Shown here: piece by piece, positions 6,597 through 12,856 of the stretch
Layout: the number at the start of each line of letters is the position of its first letter
Numbering within the stretch: position 1 is the stretch's first letter
Origin: Desulfobulbaceae bacterium
GTDB taxonomy: Bacteria > Desulfobacterota > Desulfobulbia > Desulfobulbales > Desulfobulbaceae
Reading direction: 5' to 3'
DNA length: 12,856 bases
Assembly (NCBI GenBank): GCA_027011235.1
Contig: JALVAI010000057.1
Location: forward strand, 1 to 12,856
Made by a program: the position numbers and the translations under genes
The notes under the pieces: model-generated
Database searches by the model: none
What the model saw: only the letters and a program-made list of their open reading frames with translations
Told to the model about the DNA's origin: nothing

Positions 6597-7020
6597 GGCC
6601 GACATCCAAAAAGAGCGCCGAAGTTTTCTTGACCGTTGCCTGAAGTGGGCAGGAGCTGCCCTGTCCCTTTGCCTGCTCTATCCCCTGCTGCGCTTTCTGG
6701 GCCATAAAATACCCCCCAGGCCCCGTTATATAACCGTTGCCGCGCCCCTGCCCCTGTCCGGCTATCACGCCGAGCGTGAATTTATTCTCTTTAATGATCC
6801 CCAAAAACCCTTTGCCGTTTCCCGCACCTGCACCCATCTCGGCTGCCGGGTCTCTTATCTCGAAGACAAACGGATCATTGAATGCCCCTGCCATCAGAGC
6901 CGGTTTACCCGCCAGGGCAAGGTCCTGCACGGTCCGGCCAAACGTCGTCTCCCAGCCCTTGCCGTTGAAGTACGGAAAAACAGCGATGGCACAATCAAAG
7001 ATTATGTCGTTACTCTGTAA
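6577..7020 (+). CDS. Rieske [2Fe-2S] protein of a cytochrome bc/b6-type complex
   Basis: This is the iron-sulfur subunit that takes the first electron from quinol at the Qo site. With ATG 6577 it has 147 residues. Residues 14-17 (RRSF) followed by Leu-Asp form a twin-arginine-like motif ahead of one hydrophobic helix (about 22-41), as in Tat-inserted Rieske subunits. Box 1 is CTHLGC (85-90) and box 2 is CPCHQS (103-108). The cluster ligands are Cys85, His87, Cys103 and His106, and Cys90-Cys105 is the expected disulfide. The start lies inside coaD, overlapping it by 20 nt; ATG 6568 in the same frame is an alternative and ATG 6502 is unlikely. The stop overlaps the next start as TAATG. The globular domain is small, lacking the larger insertions of mitochondrial-type proteins. 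Confidence 0.9.
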   Translation: MPTKTTEADIQKERRSFLDRCLKWAGAALSLCLLYPLLRFLGHKIPPRPRYITVAAPLPLSGYHAEREFILFNDPQKPFAVSRTCTHLGCRVSYLEDKRIIECPCHQSRFTRQGKVLHGPAKRRLPALAVEVRKNSDGTIKDYVVTL

Positions 7021-7871
7021 TGGTGCTTTCCGGCAAAACAATCATACGGGCCTTCACCAAGTCCCGCTGGGGCGGCCGAGCCCTGATCTGCCTCTACATT
7101 TCCATCTTCTCCGGAATCGTCCTTGCCCTTCAATACGACCCCGCTGATCCCTTCTACTCTACAGCTACCCTGGAACTGGTCGCTCCCTATGGTTCATTCT
7201 GGCGTTCCCTGCATTTTTATTCCAGTCAGGCCTTTTTTCTCCTGCTTCTCTGTCACCTGATCGCCGTTATTATCAAAAAAGGACCCGGTCCCGACCGATT
7301 GACCTGGATAAGGCTTACGGCAAGCATACCGATCGGTCTTCTCCTGCTCTTTACCGGATATGTGTTGCGGGGCGATGCCACCGGCTCCGCGGCCGGCGCC
7401 ATTGCCGAACACATTGCCCTTTCCATCCCGGTCATTGGCAAACCGATCAACAGCCTTCTCTTTGATATTGCCGCAAATGGAGTGCTCAAGGTGTACGCCA
7501 ACCACCTGATAGGACTCATGGCCCTGGGCTGTCTCTGTCTCTGGACACACCTGCACCGATACCGCGCCTCCCTGGCCCACCATATTCCCATGACCCTTGC
7601 CGTCTTTGCCGGCGCCGTACTGCTCAAAGCGCCCATGGAGCCCGACCGGATCGGGCTTACCCATATTGCCGGCCCCTGGTTCTTTTTGGGCCTGCAGGAA
7701 CTGCTGCGCTATTTCCCTCCCCTCTGGGCAGGAGTTCTCGTGCCTCTCGCCCTGGTCATGGCCCTGTTTTTCCTCCCCAGACAGAAGCTGCAACAAAAAA
7801 CTGTAGTCCTGTTCATGGTCTTCTGGCTCATCGGCTACGCCCTACTGAGCGGGATCGGTTACTACCGGTAA
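7020..7871 (+). CDS. short fused cytochrome b (b6 plus subunit-IV-like region)
   Basis: This 283-residue membrane protein is the quinol-oxidising, di-heme subunit paired with the upstream Rieske protein. Seven helices are visible: about 22-38, 65-84, 98-117, 159-179, 188-205, 236-253 and 262-280. Heme ligands are His65/His79 (H-x13-H) in the second helix and His162/His177 (H-x14-H) in the fourth. The latter spacing is typical of b6-type proteins. The C-terminal part aligns by eye with the PEWY segment of cytochrome b: HIAGPWFFLGLQELLR at 215-230 lies where HI-x-PEWYFL normally is, so the Qo motif reads Gly-Pro-Trp-Phe with no acidic residue. Helix H of mitochondrial cytochrome b is missing, as in a b6/subunit-IV fusion. 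The position of b6 Cys35, which holds heme c-n, appears to be Arg16. No cytochrome c gene (CxxCH) is adjacent. Confidence 0.88.
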   Translation: MVLSGKTIIRAFTKSRWGGRALICLYISIFSGIVLALQYDPADPFYSTATLELVAPYGSFWRSLHFYSSQAFFLLLLCHLIAVIIKKGPGPDRLTWIRLTASIPIGLLLLFTGYVLRGDATGSAAGAIAEHIALSIPVIGKPINSLLFDIAANGVLKVYANHLIGLMALGCLCLWTHLHRYRASLAHHIPMTLAVFAGAVLLKAPMEPDRIGLTHIAGPWFFLGLQELLRYFPPLWAGVLVPLALVMALFFLPRQKLQQKTVVLFMVFWLIGYALLSGIGYYR

Positions 7872-7935
7872 ACCTCTCTCTACATTAAAGGTACTGCTTC
7901 CTCAGTCCTGCCACCTCAAAGACAAATGGCGCATA

Positions 7936-7951
7936 TCCCCGGCGTCGGGGA
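7936..7951 (+). other. small GC-rich hairpin after the cytochrome b gene
   Basis: TCCCCG (7936-7941) / CGGGGA (7946-7951) with loop GCGT forms a stable 6-bp stem 64 nt after the cytochrome b stop. AAAACATC follows instead of a T-tract, so a Rho-independent terminator is not supported. It lies in the 190-nt spacer between the respiratory genes and the response regulator (start taken at 8062), where no other gene was seen. Confidence 0.3.
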
Positions 7952-8061
7952 AAACATCTTGCAAGGCACTCTGATAACGTGTAATGTTAAGTGACCGGAA
8001 TTATGCCGGTTGGACCCACAGCGTCAAAACAACCCAGACAGAACGTGGCTCTTATTTCATC

Positions 8062-8781
8062 ATGCCCAAACATCAATATTCCAACATCCTGATCATCGAA
8101 GACGATGCCGGCATTGCCGAAATGCTGCGCTTTTTCTTTTCATCCCAGGGGATGCGGGCCGCGGTTGCCGAGGACGGAAACCAGGGGCTTGAAATGATCG
8201 CCTCATTTCAACCGGATATCATCATCCTTGATGTCATCCTTCCCTATGTGGACGGTTTGACGCTGCTGGAAAAACTGCGCCGGGACAATATCTCCGTACC
8301 GGTGATTCTGCTGACCGAAAAGAACCGGGTTGAAGAAAAGCTTAAAGGTTTTGATCTTGGCGCCGATGATTATGTTACCAAGCCCTTCAGTCTACGGGAA
8401 CTGTATGCCAGGGTGCGGGCCATCCTGCAGAGAACAGGAAATGCGCAATCGGTCGACAATCCCCGCGCCATTACCATTGCCCCACTGACCATTGATCCGC
8501 TTGCCAGAGAAGTTTCCCTGGCCGACGGGTCCAAGGTGGTGTTGACAAAAACGGAGTTTAATATTCTCTATTTCCTGGCCGAACATATCAATCAGGTGGT
8601 CCCGCATGGGATCATTCTGGAAAAAATACTCGGATATGACCCCAATTCCCAGACCAAGGCACTGGTGATGCACATCGCCAACATACGGAAAAAATTAAAA
8701 TCCCGTGATGTCACCACCCTGCAGTTGCAGGCGGTGCCGGGGATCGGCTACAAACTTACTGATAACATTTCGACCTTTTAA
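8062..8781 (+). CDS. OmpR/PhoB-type response regulator
   Basis: With ATG 8062 this is 239 residues, typical of the family. The receiver domain (about 8-122) has the acidic pair Glu13/Asp14-Asp15, phospho-acceptor Asp57 in ILDVILP, Thr85 and Lys107 in VTKPFS. The C-terminal winged-helix DNA-binding domain (about 134-237) has LTKTEFNILYFLA and the closing VPGIGYKL turn of OmpR-type effectors. It is a cytoplasmic transcription factor switched by phosphorylation. The in-frame ATG at 7984 would add 26 unconserved residues. Neither start has a clear ribosome site, so the start is set by family fit. The gene lies 23 nt before the LysM-FecR gene, with the CHASE2 kinase after that, so that kinase is its likely partner (inference from operon structure). 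Confidence 0.92.
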   Translation: MPKHQYSNILIIEDDAGIAEMLRFFFSSQGMRAAVAEDGNQGLEMIASFQPDIIILDVILPYVDGLTLLEKLRRDNISVPVILLTEKNRVEEKLKGFDLGADDYVTKPFSLRELYARVRAILQRTGNAQSVDNPRAITIAPLTIDPLAREVSLADGSKVVLTKTEFNILYFLAEHINQVVPHGIILEKILGYDPNSQTKALVMHIANIRKKLKSRDVTTLQLQAVPGIGYKLTDNISTF

Positions 8782-8804
8782 TTTTCAAATCCGGAAAGAA
8801 ACCT

Positions 8805-10490
8805 ATGTGCTCCTGTAATGCATCTGGACGCCGGTCACCGGCATCCGTCACTCTTCTGCTGGTATTCTTTTTCCTCCTTTTCCTGCCCTCTTCTCTGTTG
8901 GCCGAGGCACAGACACTGGTGCCTCTGCATGTACAAAAAGGGACAAATTTGATCCGAATTGCCCGACAGTACTGCCTCAGGCCATCGGACTGGAAGACCA
9001 TTGCCGGTATCAACGGGCTTGCAGCGCCATATATTATCTATGCCGATACCACTCTACAGGTGCCGCTTTCAATCCTGCGCACAAAAGAGGTGTCGGCCAA
9101 AGTCATTTCCGTCAAGGGTGCGCCCCGGCTTGTTACCAGGCAAAACCAAACTCAACAGCTCCACAAGGGTGATAGTGTTCTTCCCGGCCAGACGGTCGTT
9201 ACTCGGGATGATGAATATGTCCATCTGATATATCCCGACAACAAACACTCCCGCATAGGGCCTGAGTCAAAGATGCTGCTGGTCTACCTGATGCGGCTTG
9301 CCGATAACAACCTGCAGGCGGAATTTTTTCTAAATCGCGGAAGAATGACCAATGCCATTGAGAGGAAACTCAAACCCAATGAACACTTCAGGACCAGGAC
9401 CCCGATGGCGATTACCGGTATACGAGGCACCGAGTTTCGCCTGAAGGTGGAAGACGCGGAGACAAATATTGTCGAAACCCTCAGAGGACGGGTAGCCCTC
9501 AGCGCTGCTGGCAAAGAGGTCCTGGTCGCCAAGGGACAGGGAGCCAAAGTAAAAAAAGGAAAACCACCGGCACCACCGCATGCCCTGCCGCCAAGCCCGA
9601 AGATGCCTGAGCTGAAGGATATCTACCGTCTCCTGCCCGTTGTTATTTCCGCTCCCAGGCAGAACAATATTCGCTCCATGCGTCTGCGGGTTACAAGCGA
9701 CCGGCAAGGCATGAACACCCTGACAGAACAATCCGCCCCTCCGGGGGGAAATTTTTCCCTGTCCACGCTGACCGATGGCAGCTATTTTCTTTTTGTAACC
9801 GCGACCGACCGACAGGGATTTGAAAGTCTGCCCACGGGTCCGGCTGTTCTCCACATACGGACCAATCCCGGGGCGCCCATTATTTCCAGCCCTGAAACGA
9901 ACCGAAAATTCTTTACCTCAACGGTCAAGGTTCGCTGGTTGCGCTCCGATCTTGCTGACCACTACAACATCCAACTGGCAACAGATCCCAATTTTACCCA
10001 CCTGATTGACAAGGAGCAGACCACAAAGGATTTTTACATCACGCCTGAGCTCAAACCGGGAAAATATTTCTTCCGCGTGCAGCTGGCAACAAATGATGGT
10101 TTTACAACCCTATTTTCCTCCCCTTTGAGCTGGCAAATAATGGCCCGGCCGAAGCTCGGCAGCCTGAACACCTCACCCCAGGGAAAGGATGGAAAAATCA
10201 CCCTCCGCTGGCCGGCCATGGCCAACGCGGCAGGATACATGATCCAGATCGCCACCGACAAATCATTTAACGACCTGATTGCGGAGGATGACAACCTGAA
10301 AGCACCCTCCTATCCCATCAATTTTCAACTGGTCAACGGCAAATATTTCGTCCGTATCCGTTCGATAACGAAAGACGGTCTGACAAGCCCCTGGACACCT
10401 CCCCAGGCAATGACCGTTGAAGCCGAATCTTCATGGCTGCCCCACGGGATAGCCGTGCTTGGTTTCATCGCCCTGGCAATCATCTTGTAG
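8805..10490 (+). CDS. secreted LysM-FecR protein with fibronectin-like repeats
   Basis: This 561-residue envelope protein has a Sec-type signal peptide (hydrophobic 15-32, likely cut near AEA at 33-35). A LysM-like domain (about 38-87) would bind peptidoglycan. A FecR domain (about 115-215) ends in the signature TPMAITGIRGTEF (199-211), and a proline-rich linker follows at 252-266. Then come three beta-sandwich repeats of fibronectin type, near 285-352, 370-446 and 463-538. Copies two and three share YNIQLATDPNF/YMIQIATDKSF and KPGKYFFRV/VNGKYFVRI. The protein ends with a hydrophobic stretch (545-561) and no tail. The start has GGAAAG upstream. FecR-domain proteins beside CHASE2 sensors are a recurring pairing (family knowledge). 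Here it sits between the response regulator and the CHASE2 kinase, so it may be the periplasmic input or scaffold of that pathway. Its ligand is unknown. Confidence 0.85.
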   Translation: MCSCNASGRRSPASVTLLLVFFFLLFLPSSLLAEAQTLVPLHVQKGTNLIRIARQYCLRPSDWKTIAGINGLAAPYIIYADTTLQVPLSILRTKEVSAKVISVKGAPRLVTRQNQTQQLHKGDSVLPGQTVVTRDDEYVHLIYPDNKHSRIGPESKMLLVYLMRLADNNLQAEFFLNRGRMTNAIERKLKPNEHFRTRTPMAITGIRGTEFRLKVEDAETNIVETLRGRVALSAAGKEVLVAKGQGAKVKKGKPPAPPHALPPSPKMPELKDIYRLLPVVISAPRQNNIRSMRLRVTSDRQGMNTLTEQSAPPGGNFSLSTLTDGSYFLFVTATDRQGFESLPTGPAVLHIRTNPGAPIISSPETNRKFFTSTVKVRWLRSDLADHYNIQLATDPNFTHLIDKEQTTKDFYITPELKPGKYFFRVQLATNDGFTTLFSSPLSWQIMARPKLGSLNTSPQGKDGKITLRWPAMANAAGYMIQIATDKSFNDLIAEDDNLKAPSYPINFQLVNGKYFVRIRSITKDGLTSPWTPPQAMTVEAESSWLPHGIAVLGFIALAIIL

Positions 10491-10518
10491 CGGACTGCGG
10501 AAAATAACAATAAAAAGC

Positions 10519-12822
10519 GTGTTGAACCGCCTGGTACCCCTGCTTGCAGCTGCCCTTCTCCTGGGCCTGTTGTCGATCACCGGCATTGTTGCATCGCTTT
10601 CAAACAAGACCCTGGATGGGCTGTTTCTTCTGCGCGGCCCCATACAACCCAGCCAGGATATCATCATTATCGGGGTTGATGATGACAGCCTGGCAGTACT
10701 GGGACCTTGGCCATTTCCCCGCCGGCTTCATGCCCGCTTGCTCGCACGTTTACACCAGGCAGGGGTAATCGGTTTTGATTTTCTCTTCAGTGAAAAGAGC
10801 CCTCAGGATTACCTGTTTAACCAGGCCATGAAAACAGCGCCACCGGTCGTTCTGGCCTCGGTGCGCAATAACGATAAAAAAATCCTTGGTCCCGCTCCAA
10901 CGCTGAACAACTGTTTTGGCTCCGGCCACATTGAAATAATTCTCGGCCGGGACGGAATTGTCCGCAAGGCCAGGCTCATGCAAAAAACCGACAGCGGGCT
11001 CCTGCCCGCTTTCGCCCTGGTCATGGCCCGGGCCGCCGGCCAGCCACAACAACAGTTCCCCGATGCCCCTTTACTGATCAATCACTACGGGCCGGAACAC
11101 ACCTTTCTCTATCTCTCCTATATAGATGTTCTCCAAGGAAAAATTCCGGCAGATTTCTTTAAAAACAGATACGTCCTTGTCGGGGCCGAGGCCATTGGTA
11201 TCGGCGATACCCATGTTACACCGTTTACCACCCATTTCCAGACCCCGGGCGTTGAGATCCAGGCCACCGTCCTCAACAACCTTGTCACGAAGACATGGCT
11301 GCGGCCGGCCCCTCTCCTGCCCTGGCTTGCCTTTCTCGCCACCGGTTTTCTCTGTCTTTTTCTCTGGCCGGGCAGAACGGAAAAATTCAACCTCCTTATC
11401 AACCTTATTCTTGCCTTGGTGATAATACCCACATCAATTCTATTCTTCCGCAAAAACCTGTTTTTTAATCCCGTACCTGCCCTTCTCTTTCTCATTCTCT
11501 GCTATCTCGTTCACCTGATCACTGAACGGATCTGGACGGCCAGAAGGATATACTCGGAGATGGTCAGCCTTGACAACCAGTTGGCCCAGGGACTCCAACT
11601 CATTTATACCAATATACCAACCCAGATATTCAACCTGGAGCCGCCACCCGACTCCGGTGGCGTACGCCAGCACCTGGCCCGGCTGCAGGCAGGGGTCAAG
11701 GCGCTCAGCCTGCAGCACCATTTTATCGAAAATCTCCTGAGTAAAGAGCTACCGCCCCTTATCCTCTGGGACCGGAAAAGCGAAAAAGTTATTCTGGCCA
11801 ATGCCATGTTCACCACCTTCTGGGAAACCTTTTCTCCCCGCCGGGATGACCTGCCGCAACTTTCTGACTTTTTCCATCTGCTGAAAGAAAATCACGATCA
11901 GCCACAGGAGATTCCATCCATCACCGACATAGCACCTGCCAGACAACCAGGTTCTTCCTGCACCCTTGACATCAGGCTGGCAGCGCATGGCCGCAAAAAA
12001 TTCTTCCGGGTCACTATTCATTCGGTGATTATCAACGATATTGAATTTGATGGAGTACTGGCTCTTCTTACCGATATTACGGAAATAAAAGAGCTGGAGC
12101 AACTGAAAGATGAAATCGTCTCCGTGGTCTCCCATGAGCTGAAGCTGCCACTGACCGTCATTCTCGGCTACGCCGAAATGCTGGCCGGAAACGTACAGGG
12201 TGAGGACCGGCTCTATGTTGATAAAATTTCAGATCAGGCCAGGCGCCTGAACAAACTCATTGAAGACTTTCTCGATGTGACCCGCCTGGAACATGGCAGC
12301 CGGGAAATCAAACAACTGCCCCTTGACCCCATTGTCCTGATCAACGAGGCTGTCGAGCTGATCAAACAGGTTGCCAATCAAAAAAACATCACCCTCAAAC
12401 AAATCCTGCCAACAAGGGCAACACCTCTTATCGGCGATGGTTCTCTCCTGCTCCAGGCAATCACTAATCTCCTGGACAATGCTGTTAAATTCAGCCCGGA
12501 AAAAACGGAAATAACCGTTAAACTAGTTGAAGAGCCTGAAAATTTTATCCTCTGTATATCCGACCAGGGGCCGGGGGTTCCGACCGAATCACGTGATCTT
12601 ATCTTTCAAAAATTCAACCGGGGCAAGCAGGAGCCGGGTCGGGAGGGTTTTGGCCTGGGACTGAACTTTGTTCAACAGGTGATCCAACGACACGGAGGAG
12701 AAATATGGCTTGAGCCGGAAACAGACTGCGGCGCAACCTTTTGTCTCATGCTGCCCAAAAAAACACCCTCTCCAACCACCCCTGAAAACGACATATGCCC
12801 ACAACAGTCTGTTGATCGCTGA
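10519..12822 (+). CDS. CHASE2-PAS sensor histidine kinase
   Basis: With GTG 10519 this is 767 residues. TM1 (about 6-25) leads into a large periplasmic CHASE2 domain (about 30-265) with its typical ending PGVEIQATVLNNLV. Three closely spaced helices follow (267-284, 290-309, 315-336), the usual CHASE2 layout. A coiled linker, a PAS-like domain (about 410-525), HisKA and HATPase_c complete it. The H-box reads SHELKLPLT with His539. N-box is NLLDNAVKFS with Asn654, G1 is DQGPGVP with Asp682, and the G2 segment is GFGLGLNFV. The Lys-Leu in place of the usual Arg-Thr after HEL is mildly unusual, but no catalytic residue is missing. The start is uncertain: no ATG is available, the in-frame TTG at 10459 lies inside the previous gene, and TTG 10522 is another option. 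The probable phosphorylation target is the response regulator two genes upstream. Confidence 0.9.
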   Translation: MLNRLVPLLAAALLLGLLSITGIVASLSNKTLDGLFLLRGPIQPSQDIIIIGVDDDSLAVLGPWPFPRRLHARLLARLHQAGVIGFDFLFSEKSPQDYLFNQAMKTAPPVVLASVRNNDKKILGPAPTLNNCFGSGHIEIILGRDGIVRKARLMQKTDSGLLPAFALVMARAAGQPQQQFPDAPLLINHYGPEHTFLYLSYIDVLQGKIPADFFKNRYVLVGAEAIGIGDTHVTPFTTHFQTPGVEIQATVLNNLVTKTWLRPAPLLPWLAFLATGFLCLFLWPGRTEKFNLLINLILALVIIPTSILFFRKNLFFNPVPALLFLILCYLVHLITERIWTARRIYSEMVSLDNQLAQGLQLIYTNIPTQIFNLEPPPDSGGVRQHLARLQAGVKALSLQHHFIENLLSKELPPLILWDRKSEKVILANAMFTTFWETFSPRRDDLPQLSDFFHLLKENHDQPQEIPSITDIAPARQPGSSCTLDIRLAAHGRKKFFRVTIHSVIINDIEFDGVLALLTDITEIKELEQLKDEIVSVVSHELKLPLTVILGYAEMLAGNVQGEDRLYVDKISDQARRLNKLIEDFLDVTRLEHGSREIKQLPLDPIVLINEAVELIKQVANQKNITLKQILPTRATPLIGDGSLLLQAITNLLDNAVKFSPEKTEITVKLVEEPENFILCISDQGPGVPTESRDLIFQKFNRGKQEPGREGFGLGLNFVQQVIQRHGGEIWLEPETDCGATFCLMLPKKTPSPTTPENDICPQQSVDR

Positions 12823-12838
12823 AAAATAGCATTTTCAG
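12819..12838 (+). other. hairpin overlapping the CHASE2 kinase stop codon
   Basis: CTGAAAA (12819-12825) pairs with TTTTCAG (12832-12838) around the TGA stop at 12820-12822. The stem is AT-rich and no T-run follows. The window ends 18 nt later, so a terminator role cannot be judged. Confidence 0.3.
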
Positions 12839-12856
12839 TCGATATTCCACCGCTTT

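Noticed and set aside
7959..7987. TTGCAA-N17-TAATGT as a promoter for the response regulator operon.
   Set aside because: Spacing is right and the position would suit a start at 8062, but the boxes match consensus at only four and three of six bases.
1363..12804. Long minus-strand ORFs opposite ilvB, the cytochrome b gene, the kinases and others.
   Set aside because: All lie antisense to well-supported genes, with low-complexity or unnatural composition and no recognisable domain. They are shadows of the + strand genes.

Overview
The window carries ten genes, all on the + strand, one of them cut by the left edge. Gene content and style (AAA-rich lysine codons, an ilvB-ilvN-psd block, a reduced Rieske/cytochrome b pair, several complex sensor kinases with periplasmic partners) fit an anaerobic, menaquinone-using member of the Desulfobacterota, perhaps Desulfobulbales. 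That placement is inferred from protein style, not from a marker gene. No tRNA, rRNA, CRISPR array, insertion sequence, prophage gene or origin was seen.

Layout. (1) 1-1864: the 3' end of a YfiR-family gene, overlapping by ATGA a sensor histidine kinase with a CHASE8-like periplasmic domain. (2) 1865-2283: a 419-nt AT-rich spacer with a strong sigma70-type promoter, short repeated and inverted words around it, and a hairpin. (3) 2284-4516: ilvB and ilvN, the two subunits of acetolactate synthase, closed by a clear intrinsic terminator. (4) 4631-7871: psd, rsmD, coaD, a Rieske iron-sulfur protein and a short fused cytochrome b. The last three are tightly overlapped. (5) 8062-12822: an OmpR-type response regulator, a secreted LysM-FecR protein with fibronectin-like repeats, and a CHASE2-PAS histidine kinase, probably one signalling operon.

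How the parts fit. The core is housekeeping: branched-chain amino acid synthesis, phosphatidylethanolamine synthesis, 16S rRNA methylation, coenzyme A synthesis and a quinol-oxidising membrane complex. It is flanked by two envelope-sensing modules of the same design: a periplasmic protein (YfiR-like or LysM-FecR) encoded directly upstream of a membrane histidine kinase with a CHASE-type extracytoplasmic domain. In better-known relatives these periplasmic and CHASE parts are joined to cyclic-nucleotide enzymes (YfiN diguanylate cyclase, CHASE2 adenylate cyclases). Here both are joined to phosphotransfer kinases.

The most interesting points are these sensor modules, the cytochrome b whose Qo-site PEWY motif reads GPWF with no acidic residue, and the long leader and promoter region of ilvB.
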